Under the pieces are notes generated by a model that was not told the origin of the DNA, did no database searches, and saw only the letters and a list, made by a program, of their open reading frames with translations. Made by a program: the position numbers and the translations under genes. This document shows positions 32,903-41,409 of a stretch of DNA of 64,000 nucleotides, in pieces (position 1 is the stretch's first letter; every line of letters starts with the position of its first letter). Source of the stretch: Amycolatopsis sp. QT-25 (lineage in GTDB: Bacteria; Actinomycetota; Actinomycetes; Mycobacteriales; Pseudonocardiaceae); assembly GCF_029369745.1 (NCBI RefSeq), contig NZ_CP120210.1, positions 6,510,001-6,574,000 of the forward strand, in the 5' to 3' direction.

Positions 32903-33556
32903 ATGAGCAGGATCGTCATCTTCGGGGCAGGCGGACGCGGAGGACGCCGAGCCGTCGCCGAGGCCGTGAGCCGCGGGCATCAGGTCACCGCCGCCGTCCG
33001 GGATCCCGGACGCCACGCGGACCTCGCCGGGGACCACGTCACCTTGACCGCCGCCGACGTCACGGTCGCGGACGACGTCGCGAAGGCGGCCACCGGGCAC
33101 GACGCCGCGATCAGTTCCATCTACCGCGCGGATCTCCCGTCGCGGGAGTACTACCCGGCCGCCGCGCACGCGCTGATCGACGGCCTCGGCCGGGCCGGCG
33201 TCGCGCGACTGGTCGTCGTGGGGGTCGGATCGGCGTTGGAGATCGCGCCGGGCGTCGCGTTCCACGACCAGCCGGGCTGGCCGCCGGAGCACCGCGAGTT
33301 CTCGCTCGGGCACACGGCGGAACTGGAGGTCTTCCGTGCGTCCGGCGGCGATCTCGACTGGGTGATCATCGCGCCGCCGCCGGGGATGCTCGACGAACAC
33401 GCCGACCGTACGGGCGAATACCGCAGCGGGGACCACCGGGTACTGCCGCGCGCGGCGGACGCGGCGCCGTTCTCGTACGCGGATCTCGCGGTCGCGCTGC
33501 TCGACGAGGTCGAACGGCCGAACCACGCACGAGCGATGGTCGCCGTCGACCACTGA
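32903..33556 (+). CDS. NAD(P)-binding Rossmann protein (NmrA/atypical SDR type)
   Basis: A 217-residue atypical SDR. The cofactor loop is IVIFGAGGRGGRRAVAEAVSRG (GxxGxxG variant), followed by TAADVTVADDVAKAATGHDAAI and the strand VARLVVVGVGSAL. SPGHTA-type loops are followed by LDWVIIAPPPGML and the C-terminal FSYADLAVALLDEVE. The catalytic Tyr-x3-Lys of classical SDRs is absent, as usual for NmrA-like flavin reductases or redox sensors. ATG 32903 is supported by AAAAGGAG. It is monocistronic, with a hairpin-rich region after it. Confidence 0.85.
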   Translation: MSRIVIFGAGGRGGRRAVAEAVSRGHQVTAAVRDPGRHADLAGDHVTLTAADVTVADDVAKAATGHDAAISSIYRADLPSREYYPAAAHALIDGLGRAGVARLVVVGVGSALEIAPGVAFHDQPGWPPEHREFSLGHTAELEVFRASGGDLDWVIIAPPPGMLDEHADRTGEYRSGDHRVLPRAADAAPFSYADLAVALLDEVERPNHARAMVAVDH

Positions 33557-33670
33557 GGGAAGAAGGCCTTCACGGACAGACGATCGACACCCTCACCACA
33601 GGGAGCCACAACGGCGGCGTGTGAAGGCCCCTTCGCCCGTCTCGATCGAGGGAACTCGACGGCCGCAAGT

Positions 33671-33712
33671 ACCTGGAGGCCTTCTTCAGCGCGGCGAAGG
33701 GGGCCTCCAGGT
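33671..33712. terminator. Hairpin in the convergent gap before the PAC2 gene end
   Basis: ACCTGGAGGCC (33671-33681) and GGCCTCCAGGT (33702-33712), with complementary CTTC/GAAG inside. It is placed to terminate the leftward PAC2 gene. The nearby words CCTTCACGGACA and GTGAAGGCCCCTT belong to the palindrome family. Confidence 0.7.
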
Positions 33713-33721
33713 CCTGCAACC

Positions 33722-34642
33722 TCAGCGCTCCGGCGTCTCGCCACCGTTCTGCTCGGCCAGGAACCGCTCGAACTCGGAGCCCAGCTCCTCGGCGGTCGGC
33801 ATGTGCTCGACCGACTCCGCGAGCAGGCTCTCCTTGTCCGACGCCTCCATGAAGGTGTCGTACTGCTGTTCCAGCGCGCGTACGACGTCGGCGACCTTCT
33901 CCGAACCGGCGACCTGGCGGGCGATCTCGGCCTCCGCCTCGTGTGACGCCTCCCGCAGGTCGCCGTCCGGCAGGTTCAGCCCGGTCGCCGAGGCGACGGC
34001 GCCGAGCAGGTTCAGCGCGGCGCTCGGGTACGTCGAATCCGCCAGGTAGTGCGGCACGTGCGCGGCGAAGCCGGAAGCGTCGTGTCCCCACTCGCCGAAC
34101 CGGAACTCCAGCAGCCCGGCGACACTGCCCGGCACCTGCATCCGGTTGGGCAGCGGGCGGTGTTCGCCGACCAGTTCGTTCCTGGTCGCGTGTGCGGTCA
34201 CCCCGAGCGGGCGGGTGTGCGGCGCGCCCATCGGGATGCCGTGGAAACCGGTGGTGAGCCGGACGTCCCAGCGTTCCACCAGCGCGCGCACGGCCGCGCA
34301 GAACCGCTCCCAGTCGTGATCCGGTTCCGGCCCGGTGAGCAGCAGGAACGGCACGCCGTCGGCGTCGTGCAGCAGGTTGACGACCAGTTCGGGGGCGTCG
34401 TAGGCCTCCCAGTGGTCGAGGGAATAGGTCATCGCGGGGCGGCGCGAGCGGTAGTCGATGAGGCGGTCGACGTCGAAGCGCGCGATCACGCGGTGCTCGA
34501 AGGAGTTCAGCAGATGCTCGGCGACGAGCTTGCCCGCCGAACCGGCGTCCATGAACCCGTCGAAGTAGTGCAGGAGCACGGCCCCGCCGAGGTCAGGGAC
34601 GTCCGAGTCCACCTCGTACAGGTCTTCCGGGTCCAGCGCCAC
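33722..34642 (-). CDS. PAC2-family protein (proteasome-assembly-chaperone-like)
   Basis: A 306-residue cytoplasmic protein of the PAC2 family: GGAVLLHYFDGFMDAGSAGKLVAEHLL, the RRPAMTYSLDHWEAYDAPEL segment, FLLLTGPEPDHDWERF and GFHGIPMGAPHTRPLGVTAHATR are all conserved in actinobacterial members. The C-terminal 80 residues are a Glu-rich helical tail (EQQYDTFMEASDKES, EELGSEFERFLAEQ). GTG 34642 has GGAGG 6 bases upstream. Actinobacteria with proteasomes carry several PAC2 homologues of uncertain role. Confidence 0.9.
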   Translation of the reverse strand: MALDPEDLYEVDSDVPDLGGAVLLHYFDGFMDAGSAGKLVAEHLLNSFEHRVIARFDVDRLIDYRSRRPAMTYSLDHWEAYDAPELVVNLLHDADGVPFLLLTGPEPDHDWERFCAAVRALVERWDVRLTTGFHGIPMGAPHTRPLGVTAHATRNELVGEHRPLPNRMQVPGSVAGLLEFRFGEWGHDASGFAAHVPHYLADSTYPSAALNLLGAVASATGLNLPDGDLREASHEAEAEIARQVAGSEKVADVVRALEQQYDTFMEASDKESLLAESVEHMPTAEELGSEFERFLAEQNGGETPER

Positions 34643-34789
34643 CAGATCCTCCAGGTTTCATGGGTACGACCGTCCACCGGTGACAACGCCCCGACAGGGG
34701 GTATCCATTCCGCCGACGGTGGTCTGGATCCTATCGGGCCGTGACGATTGTCGTGGGCGGTCCGCACGGAGGTGGTGCAGGGTGAAGGG

Positions 34790-35287
34790 GTGACAGAAGA
34801 GACGCTCAGCCTGCGCCCGCCCGCCCATCGGGTGAGCCGTCGCGCCATCGGTTACTGGACGGTGTGGGCCGCGGTCGGCTGGGCGGTGCTCCTCGGCGTC
34901 CAGCTGGTGTTCGTCCTCACGAGTGACGACGCGCCGACGTGGCTCACGGTGACGCTCATCGTCTCGTGCGTGCTCGCGCCGCTGCATCTGCTGGTCATGC
35001 CCCGGTGGCGCTACCGGATCCACCGCTGGGAGGTCACCGGCGAGGCCGTGTACACCCAGGAAGGATGGCTCAAACAGGACTGGCGGATCGCGCCGATCTC
35101 GCGGATCCAGACCGTCGACATCGAGCGGGATCCGGTCGAGCAGCTGTTCCGGCTGGCGAAGATCACCGTGACGACGGCGTCGGCCGCGGGCCCGGTCAAG
35201 ATCGCCGGTCTCGACCACGCCGAAGCGCTGGCGCTGGCCGCGGAACTCACGAAGACCACGCAGGCCACCCCCGGTGACGCGACATGA
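34790..35287 (+). CDS. Bacterial PH-domain membrane protein (YdbS-like)
   Basis: A 165-residue protein with two transmembrane helices (TVWAAVGWAVLLGVQLVFVL and LTVTLIVSCVLAPLHLLVM) and one bacterial PH domain: YRIHRWEVTGEAVYTQEGWL, APISRIQTVDIERDPVEQLF, and AKITVTTASAAG. GTG 34790 is chosen over an earlier GTG because GGTGAAGG precedes it. Its stop overlaps the start of the YdbT-like gene (ATGA). YdbS/YdbT pairs are widely conserved membrane proteins, connected in Bacillus to resistance against other bacteria's lantibiotic-type or amylocyclicin stress. Confidence 0.88.
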   Translation: MTEETLSLRPPAHRVSRRAIGYWTVWAAVGWAVLLGVQLVFVLTSDDAPTWLTVTLIVSCVLAPLHLLVMPRWRYRIHRWEVTGEAVYTQEGWLKQDWRIAPISRIQTVDIERDPVEQLFRLAKITVTTASAAGPVKIAGLDHAEALALAAELTKTTQATPGDAT

Positions 35288-36807
35288 GCACCGAGGCACC
35301 ACCGGACGCCGCCGTCGGCCAGTGGCGACGGCTCGATCGCCGGATGCTGCTGATCCGGCCGGTGCTCGACGTGGTCAAATCGCTCCCGGTGCTGATCGGG
35401 ACGGTGCTCCTCGGCCGGGGCAACGGCTGGGAGTGGTTCGGGCTGGGGATCACCGCGCTGACCGTGCTCGTCGGTGTCTCGCACGTGCTCACTTCGCGGT
35501 ATCGCATCGCCGAGGGCCAGGTGGAATGGACCACGGGCCTGCTGCTGCGCAAACACCGCGCGATCCCGCTGGACCGGGTGCGCACGGTCGACGTCACCTC
35601 GGAACCGAAGCACCGCCTGTTCTCCCTCAGCGCCGTGCGCATCGGCACCGGACGGCATTCGCCCGCGCGGGGCGCGAGCGGCGACCAACTGGTGCTCGAC
35701 GCCGTCAGTCAGGCCGAAGCGGATCGGCTGCGCACGGTTCTCCTGCACCGCAAGGAGCTCCCGGCCGAAGCCGAGGCCGCCCCGCCGCCGGAGGAGGTCG
35801 TCGCGGAGGTCGACCGGAAGTGGGTGCGGTACGCGCCGTTCACCCTCTCCGGGCTCGCCGTGGTGGGCGCGGTGTTCGCCACGGTGTGGCATTTCGCGCA
35901 CCAGTTGAACATCGCCCCGGAGAACGTCGGCCCGCTGCGGGAGCTCTTGGACGACCTGGCGAACACGGCGGTGTGGCTGATCGTGGTCGTCGCGGCGGTC
36001 GCCCTGCTCGTGGTGGTCTCGCTGCTTTCGGTCGGCGGTTACGTGCTCTCGTTCTGGAACTTCAAGCTCACCCGGGAGGCGGAGGGCACCCTGCACGTCC
36101 GGCGCGGGCTGCTCACCACGCGTTCGGTGTCCATCGAGGAAGACCGGCTGCGCGGCGTCGAGGTGAAGGAACCGCTCCCGCTGAGGATCGCGGGCGGGGC
36201 GCGGCTCACCGCGATCGCGGGCGGACTGCGCGAGGGCAAGGGCGGGGACAAGGGCGGCGGGCTCCTGCTGCCACCCGCGCCCGTCGGCCGGGTCCACGAG
36301 GTCGCCGCCGACGTGCTGCGGGAGAACTTCGCTCCGGCCACCGTGCCGATGAACCGGCATCCCCGACGGGCACTGACCAGACGGCTCACCCGTGCGGTGG
36401 GTGCCGTGCTGCTGCCGGCGGCGGCCCTGTTCGGCCTGGCCTGGATCGATTTCCTGCCGTCGTGGATGTGGCAGGTCGCGCTCGGCCTGGTGCCGCTCGC
36501 CGCGTTCGTGGGCTGGGATCGTTACCGCGCTCTCGGCCACGCGATCGTCGGGCGCTACCTGGTCAGCCGTTCCGGCTCATTGGCGCGAGCGACGGTGGCG
36601 ATCCGGCGTGAAGGGGTCACCGGAATCGTCGTCAGCCGCTCGTTCTTCCAGCGCCGCGCCGGGTTGATCACCGTGACGGCCCCGATCGCGGCGGGCAGCG
36701 GCAGCTGTCAGGTGGTCGACGTCGGCGAATCGGCCGGACTGGCGATGGCGGAGCAGGCCGCGCCCGGTCTGCTCACCCCCTTCCTGCGCCGGGAGACTCA
36801 GCGGTAG
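35284..36807 (+). CDS. Bacterial PH-domain membrane protein (YdbT-like)
   Basis: A 507-residue partner of the preceding protein, with three bPH2 modules alternating with transmembrane pairs. Each module has the IA-E-G...-R-IP-RV pattern: TSRYRIAEGQVEWTTGLLLR and AIPLDRVRTVDV; LTREAEGTLHVRRGLLTTR; and VGRYLVSRSGSLARATVAI, ending QVVDVGESAGLAMAEQA. Membrane segments include LIVVVAAVALLVVVSLLSVGG and AVGAVLLPAAALFGLAWI. The pair probably forms a complex. Confidence 0.9.
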   Translation: MSTEAPPDAAVGQWRRLDRRMLLIRPVLDVVKSLPVLIGTVLLGRGNGWEWFGLGITALTVLVGVSHVLTSRYRIAEGQVEWTTGLLLRKHRAIPLDRVRTVDVTSEPKHRLFSLSAVRIGTGRHSPARGASGDQLVLDAVSQAEADRLRTVLLHRKELPAEAEAAPPPEEVVAEVDRKWVRYAPFTLSGLAVVGAVFATVWHFAHQLNIAPENVGPLRELLDDLANTAVWLIVVVAAVALLVVVSLLSVGGYVLSFWNFKLTREAEGTLHVRRGLLTTRSVSIEEDRLRGVEVKEPLPLRIAGGARLTAIAGGLREGKGGDKGGGLLLPPAPVGRVHEVAADVLRENFAPATVPMNRHPRRALTRRLTRAVGAVLLPAAALFGLAWIDFLPSWMWQVALGLVPLAAFVGWDRYRALGHAIVGRYLVSRSGSLARATVAIRREGVTGIVVSRSFFQRRAGLITVTAPIAAGSGSCQVVDVGESAGLAMAEQAAPGLLTPFLRRETQR

Positions 36808-37707
36808 CCGGTGACGTCCGCCGGTGGGCCGCGATCCTGGACCTCGACGAGATAGCGCCAGCAGTCGGGACGGCTGCCGTCGAGGTCGGTGAATCCGTAT
36901 TTTTTCGCCAATTCGCCACTGGACACCGATTTCCCGTTCCAGCGGCCGACTTCCGCGTCATCGGCCAGTGCCGCGACGGCCCTGCCGGCGAACGCGGGGC
37001 TTTCAGAAATGGCGAAATGCGGCTGCGCCTTCGTGGCGTCCTGGCAATTCTCTTCGGTGACCCGGTAAGCGTCGAGCATCGCCTCGGAACGCGACCGGTC
37101 CGGCGTGACCGCCACCGCGGTACCGCCATGCGGTGCCAATTCGTGGCCAATTCGTGGCCGAGGGCGAACGCCATCCGGTTCACCGCGGTCTTGACGAGGC
37201 CGCGGAAGAACGAAACACGGTAGTTCTCCGAGTCGTACTCGGCCGTTCCGTCATCGACCGCCACGACCAGTGCCCCCGGCTTCCCGATCATGAGCGGAAG
37301 CGCGAAATGGCTGGTGATGACATGGGGTGTCGACGGCGAGCCGCAGGGTCCCGCAGCCCGATGTCCAAAGTGGACTACCAGACCGTTTTGTCCCACTCGA
37401 TGGGCGCGCCGTAGATGTCGTCGACCAGCACGTGCAACGCGCCCTGTCCGGCGTCGATCCGTTGCACCAGTTCGCGGACCTGGGCTGCCTCCAAATGGTC
37501 CACACCGATCGCGATCCCGTGCGCGCCCGCTTCGCCGACGAGCGCCGCCGTCTCCTCGATCGTCTCCGGGCGCTTCATTTCCGGCCGCCGGGAACGGGTA
37601 CTGCGGCCGGTCACGTAGACGGTCGCCCCGGCGGCACCCGACCGGACCGCTATTCCCCGCCCGGCGCCGCGGGTCGCCCCGGTGACCAACGCGATCTTGC
37701 CGGCCAA
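36798..37707 (-). pseudogene. Short-chain dehydrogenase with multiple frameshifts
   Basis: Three frames on the minus strand assemble one SDR: GKIALVTGATRGAGRGIAV through ALHVLVDDIYGAPIEWDKTVW (37707-37375); HVITSHFALPLMIGKPGALV to NYRVSFFRGLVKTAVNRMAF, which includes the Tyr and Lys (about 37330-37140); and PHGGTAVAVTPDRS to the end PADVTGYR. At least two frameshifts separate them. The C-terminal 100 residues remain clean, implying recent decay. It lies divergent from the IclR regulator, which may once have controlled it. Confidence 0.82.
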
Positions 37708-37777
37708 TGGCTTTTCCCTGGTCTCAAAGCCAGCAAGAAGTCCGCTTGTTCGTGGACCAAAGACCCTGGTCCGCAAT

Positions 37778-37811
37778 TCACACAATGTGCTATTTTCTTG
37801 ACTCTTTGTGA
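37778..37811. promoter_or_regulatory. Possible operator in the IclR / broken-SDR divergent gap
   Basis: TCACACAA (37778-37785) and CTTTGTGA (37804-37811) form an imperfect inverted repeat with a 34-base span, covering a TTGACT -35-like box (37798-37803). Confidence 0.35.
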
Positions 37812-37832
37812 TTGCCCCGGCGAGAGGTCGAG

Positions 37833-38612
37833 ATGACGCCTGCCGCACGATCCCTGGACACCACCACCCCGCCGAAACGCACCCCCGGCGCCAGCAGCTC
37901 ACGCAAGGTCCTGCAGCTGCTGCTGTCCTTCTCCGAACGCCGCTGGGACGCCAGCGTCGCCGAACTCGCCGCGAGGATCGGCACCCCGGTCGCCACGACG
38001 TATCGCTATGTCGCGCTGCTGAAGGAACTCCAGCTCCTGGAGGAGGGAAGGACGGGGCGCTATCACGTGACGAGCCAGGTGATGCCGCTCGCGCGGGCCG
38101 CCCAGCTGGCCAACGACCTCGCCCGCCTGGCCCGGCCGGCGATGGAGGAGGCGGCGCGCGCGCTCGGGGAGACGGTGCTGTTGTTCCAGCATTTCGGCGA
38201 CTCCGCCGTCTGCGCCGACCGGGTGGAATGCGAACGCGCGATGCGGTTCACCTTCCAGCCCGGCCATTCCGTCCCGCTCGGCACCGGCGCGTCGGGCAAG
38301 ATGCTGCTCGCCATGCTGCCGGAGGGCGAACGCGAAAGACGGCTTTCGTCGATCGTCCACCGCCGCGGCCCGAGCGTGCGAGAAGAGGTCAAACGCGCCG
38401 GGGCGAACCGGTATTCGGTCAGCTGGGGCGAACTGGACGACGGTGTCTGGTCCTGTTCGGTGCCGATCCCGGGCACCGGGCCCCGGCCCGCCGTGCTGAC
38501 CCTCGCCGCCCCGGCGACCCGGATCGGCGACGACGAGAAACGGGCCGCCATCGTCGCGCTCCAGTCGTACGCGAGCAGGATCCACCGGGCCATCTCTTCG
38601 TTCTCCCTCTGA
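37833..38612 (+). CDS. IclR-family transcriptional regulator
   Basis: A 259-residue regulator. The N-terminal winged helix (about 25-85) reads SSRKVLQLLLSFSERRWDASVAELA and ARIGTPVATTYRYVALLKEL. The C-terminal IclR effector domain (about 90-255) contains ALGETVLLFQHFGDSAVCADRV, HSVPLGTGASGKMLLA and the hallmark region SWGELDDGVWSCSVPI. ATG 37833 follows GAGAGG. It faces a decayed SDR, so its original local target is probably lost. Confidence 0.92.
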   Translation: MTPAARSLDTTTPPKRTPGASSSRKVLQLLLSFSERRWDASVAELAARIGTPVATTYRYVALLKELQLLEEGRTGRYHVTSQVMPLARAAQLANDLARLARPAMEEAARALGETVLLFQHFGDSAVCADRVECERAMRFTFQPGHSVPLGTGASGKMLLAMLPEGERERRLSSIVHRRGPSVREEVKRAGANRYSVSWGELDDGVWSCSVPIPGTGPRPAVLTLAAPATRIGDDEKRAAIVALQSYASRIHRAISSFSL

Positions 38613-38641
38613 TCCGCGCGGCCAAGTGAGCGCCGGTGAAG

Positions 38642-38704
38642 CGTGTCGTCCGTCCAGTCACGCGTGTCGTCCGTCGGATCACGCATGCCGTCCCACCAGT
38701 CACG
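38642..38704. repeat. Three 21-bp tandem units
   Basis: Units at 38642-38662, 38663-38683 and 38684-38704, with shared pattern CGTGTCGTCCGTC...TCACG. Length equals the 21-bp family at 7959 and 60447, and the CACG end is shared, but the core differs. Confidence 0.85.
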
Positions 38705-38789
38705 CGAGATCGCCAAGTCGGTACCGGTGCCCGCCAGAAGTCCGCCAATTCGCGCGCACCCGCTCCCGGCGGCGGGTAGAACTCGATCC

Positions 38790-39284
38790 GTGATCCGACT
38801 CGCCACCCCCGAAGACCTGCCCGCGCTCCAGGACATCGAACGCGCGGCGGGCGAACCGTTCCGCACACTCGGCATGGCCGCGATCGCCGACGACGACCCG
38901 CCGTCGATCGCGGACCTCACGGCCTTCCAGCGCGAGGGCCGGGCCTGGGTGTGGGACGACGGCGACGGCCCGGTGGCGTATCTGCTCGCCGAGGTCGTCG
39001 ACGGCCACGGCCACCTCGAGCAGGTGTCCGTCCATCCGGATCACGCGCGGCGGGGCCTCGGGCGCCGGTTGATCGACCACGCCGCCGGCTGGGCCGCGCG
39101 CGAAGGCCTCGCGGGGCTGACGCTGACGACGTACGCCGAGGTGCCGTGGAACGCGCCGTACTACGCCCGGCTCGGCTTCGAGCCCCTCGACGAGGAGAGC
39201 CTCACCGAAGGTCTGCGCACCATCCGAGCGCACGAAATCTCCCGTGGGCTGGACGCGTGGCCGCGGGTGACCATGCGGCGATGA
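38790..39284 (+). CDS. GNAT-family N-acetyltransferase
   Basis: A 164-residue acetyltransferase: IRLATPEDLPALQDIERAAGEPF, WVWDDGDGPVAYLLAEVVDG, then motif A LEQVSVHPDHARRGLGRRL and motif B LTLTTYAEVPWNAPYYARLGF. The start is GTG 38790; TAGAAC (38777-38782) lies 7 bases before it, which indicates a leaderless transcript, and no ribosome site is present. Substrate is unknown. Confidence 0.9.
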   Translation: MIRLATPEDLPALQDIERAAGEPFRTLGMAAIADDDPPSIADLTAFQREGRAWVWDDGDGPVAYLLAEVVDGHGHLEQVSVHPDHARRGLGRRLIDHAAGWAAREGLAGLTLTTYAEVPWNAPYYARLGFEPLDEESLTEGLRTIRAHEISRGLDAWPRVTMRR

Positions 39285-39396
39285 CCCGCCCGAGGGGGTC
39301 GGATTGGCGAGGGTCGTCGAACATGTGTTCTACTGTCCGCGCCGGCCCCGGAGGGGGAAGCTCCGCGGGCCGGCACCGGACTTCAGGGAGGCACGG

Positions 39397-39591
39397 ATGG
39401 CGGTCAAGATCACCCATCTCACCAACGGCCAGCAGGTGCGCTTCGCCAACGCGGACGGCGCCCGGCGGTACGCCGAGATCATCGGCGGCGGGGTCGACAA
39501 ATGGCGATTCACCGTGGTCAGCGGGCACGAGTTCCCGGAAATGCCGGGGCGGGTGGTCAATGTGCCGGTATGGCGTATGACCTCCAGATGA
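39397..39591 (+). CDS. Small hypothetical protein
   Basis: A 64-residue protein, MAVKITHLTNGQQVRFANAD to VVNVPVWRMTSR, likely a single small beta domain. ATG 39397 is preceded by GGGAGG. No family recognised. Same strand as, and 112 bases after, the acetyltransferase. Confidence 0.6.
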   Translation: MAVKITHLTNGQQVRFANADGARRYAEIIGGGVDKWRFTVVSGHEFPEMPGRVVNVPVWRMTSR

Positions 39592-39687
39592 CATCGAGAC
39601 CGTCCGCGGTGTTCGTCACCGCGGGCTTCGAGGGCGAAGAACTCCGCCTCCAGCGCGGCGGGCCCATGCGGGTCCGCCGCGCTGGGG

Positions 39688-39731
39688 GGTCATGAAGGGA
39701 CTTGGTCCCGTCGGCTGTGCCCTTCATGACC
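39688..39731. repeat. Palindrome, GGTCATGAAGGG type
   Basis: Perfect 12-bp arms GGTCATGAAGGG (39688-39699) and CCCTTCATGACC (39720-39731), loop 20. Confidence 0.85.
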
Positions 39732-39802
39732 GCGCGCGCGGCCCTCGTGCACGTCACGCACCGCACTCGACACTTGCCCGTGCCGGTTGCGGCGGACGTG
39801 AC

Positions 39803-39849
39803 ATGAAGGGGCCTTTCCTGGCGAAATTCGCCAGGAAAGGCCCCTTCAT
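39803..39849. repeat. Long perfect palindrome, ATGAAGGGGCC type
   Basis: Perfect 23-bp arms (39803-39825, 39827-39849) with a one-base centre. The arm contains ATGAAGGGGCCTTTCCTGGC; its inner part resembles the hairpin at 60388-60444. Confidence 0.93.
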
Positions 39850-39855
39850 TGCGTC

Positions 39856-40010
39856 TTGGCCTGACGAAGCCCGCTGGACCAGCCGGTCGAGCGCGCGGGC
39901 AGGGCCGAAGCGAGCAGGTCCAGTTCGGCCTCCGCCGCGATCAGCGGCGGCGACGCCGCGATCCCCTTGGCCGGGTTTCGCACGAGGACGCCCTCCTCGC
40001 GCGCGCCGGC
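39856..40010 (-). pseudogene. Class III aminotransferase C-terminal remnant
   Basis: The minus strand reads AREEGVLVRNPAKGIAASPP and LIAAEAELDLLASAL, the characteristic final strand and helix of ornithine/GABA-type aminotransferases. A one-base loss then shifts the tail (ALDRLVQ in the next frame). Nothing upstream of this end survives. Confidence 0.68.
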
Positions 40011-40064
40011 CCGCTGCGACCGGTTCGGCGCGCCCGCGTCGGAGGCGAGGAAACGACCCGACGC

Positions 40065-40757
40065 TCAATCCCGCCGGCCGTAAGCGGCCAGCAGCTGTTT
40101 CTCCGCGTCCCGCAGATATTTCTCCAGCGCCGTCTCCGCGGACCCGAACCGTCCTCGTTCCAGCTCCCGCAGGATCCGCTCGTGCCGCCGCAGGAACGGC
40201 TCGAAGAACGCGCGCGTGTTCTCCGTCAGGACGAAGAAGAGCCGCGTCTCCGCCAGTACCTGACGCATCGTCGTGCTGACCCGCTCGCTGCCCGCCAGGT
40301 CGCCCACCGCTTGGTGGAACGCGATGCTCGCGGTCCCGACGGCCTGCCAGTCGTCTTCGCCCGCCGCGGCATGTCCCTCCCGCACCGCGGTCCCGATGGC
40401 CGAAAGGTCCACAGTGGACAATTCGGACGCCCGTCGCAGCGCACCGCATTCGGTGACCCGCCGCATCACGTAGAGATCCGAGATGTCCTGCACGGTCAGT
40501 TCCCGGACGAACACGCCGCGGTTGAGTTCGTGTACCGCGAGCCGCTCGTGCGCCAGGAGCTGGAAGGACTCGCGCAGCGTGTTGCGTGAAACACCCAGTG
40601 CGGCGCTGATCGACGGTTCGGAAAGCCTCGACCCGGGCGGGAACACCCCTTCGGTGATGCGCTGGCGCAGGATCTCGGCGACCCGCTCCGCTGTCCCGCT
40701 CCGTTCGAGCAAGGGTCTGTCGCGGGCCAGTGCCTCCTCGGCGGCCGAAGTGGACAT
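40065..40757 (-). CDS. GntR-family (FadR/FCD) transcriptional regulator
   Basis: A 230-residue regulator. The winged helix (about 18-85) contains AERVAEILRQRITEGVFPPG and ISAALGVSRNTLRESFQLLAHE. The FCD effector domain has DISDLYVMRRVTECGALRRA, then FHQAVGDLAGSERVSTTMRQ with the metal-site His, and RRHERILRELERG. ATG 40757 begins 5 bases after the chimera stop, so it closes the operon 43037-40065. It probably regulates that operon. Confidence 0.9.
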   Translation of the reverse strand: MSTSAAEEALARDRPLLERSGTAERVAEILRQRITEGVFPPGSRLSEPSISAALGVSRNTLRESFQLLAHERLAVHELNRGVFVRELTVQDISDLYVMRRVTECGALRRASELSTVDLSAIGTAVREGHAAAGEDDWQAVGTASIAFHQAVGDLAGSERVSTTMRQVLAETRLFFVLTENTRAFFEPFLRRHERILRELERGRFGSAETALEKYLRDAEKQLLAAYGRRD

Positions 40758-40761
40758 GGCG

Positions 40762-41409
40762 CTACCTGACGCCGAGTTCGAAGTCGAGACCGTACCGGTT
40801 GCCCGGCAGGGCACCGGCGGCCTCGGCACCGTCGATCGGCAGCGCGACCCCGTTGCCGGACCGCGACTCGTCACCGGCCGGGAAGACGACCGCCTTCGCG
40901 ACCTCCCACGCCTCGCCGACCCGGTCGGTCTCGGCGAGTACGAACTCGTCGACCTGTCCTTCGTCCGCCGCGTCCACAAGGGAGTGCCGGACACCTTCGG
41001 CGGGTTCGGCGAGTTCGCGGACGTCGCTGGAGAACACGGCCGTGCCCTCGGCGACGAACTCCTTCACCGTGGCGAGGCCGATGCCCCTCGCGCCGCCGAA
41101 GACCACCGCGACCTTGCGCCGTATCTCCAGCACGTCACGGAAACCGGCCGTCGCCGGCAGGGCGGTGCGTGCTCCCTCCCGCTCGATCAGCGCGTTCGTG
41201 ACCAGCGTGGTCCCGTGCACGAACTGCTCGACGTCATCCGCGTGCGACCCGGCGTCGGCGAGTGTCCTCTTGAGACCTTCCTCCACCGCGCGAGCAGGCT
41301 CGTCGCGGGTCGTCAGCACCTTGCCGGGGGCGACGGCACCGCTCTCGTCGAGCACGCAGAGATCGGTGAACGTGCCGCCGATGTCCACGCCGACGCGAAG
41401 GCCGGTCAC
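40762..41409 (-). pseudogene. In-frame HyuA / short-chain dehydrogenase chimera
   Basis: A 215-residue open frame made from two genes. Residues 1-98 are the N-terminus of a hydantoinase/oxoprolinase A subunit (RVGVDIGGTFTDLCVLDESG, HGTTLVTNALIEREGARTAL, RDVLEIRR). From residue 99 (about base 41115) it becomes an SDR (KVAVVFGGARGIGLATVKEF, SLVDAADEGQVDEFVLAETD). A second deletion near residue 163 removes the SDR catalytic Tyr/Lys and joins VGEAWEVAKAVVFPAGDES. Neither activity is expected. The start still overlaps the TPP-enzyme stop (ATGA), so it is probably translated. Confidence 0.8.

Noticed and set aside
33557..33721. Small gene after the NAD(P)-binding protein
   Set aside because: The open frames consist of palindrome-family words and lack a ribosome site.
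37778..37811. Origin of an insertion event (target-site duplication) at the IclR gap
   Set aside because: The repeat is inverted, not direct, and fits an operator better.
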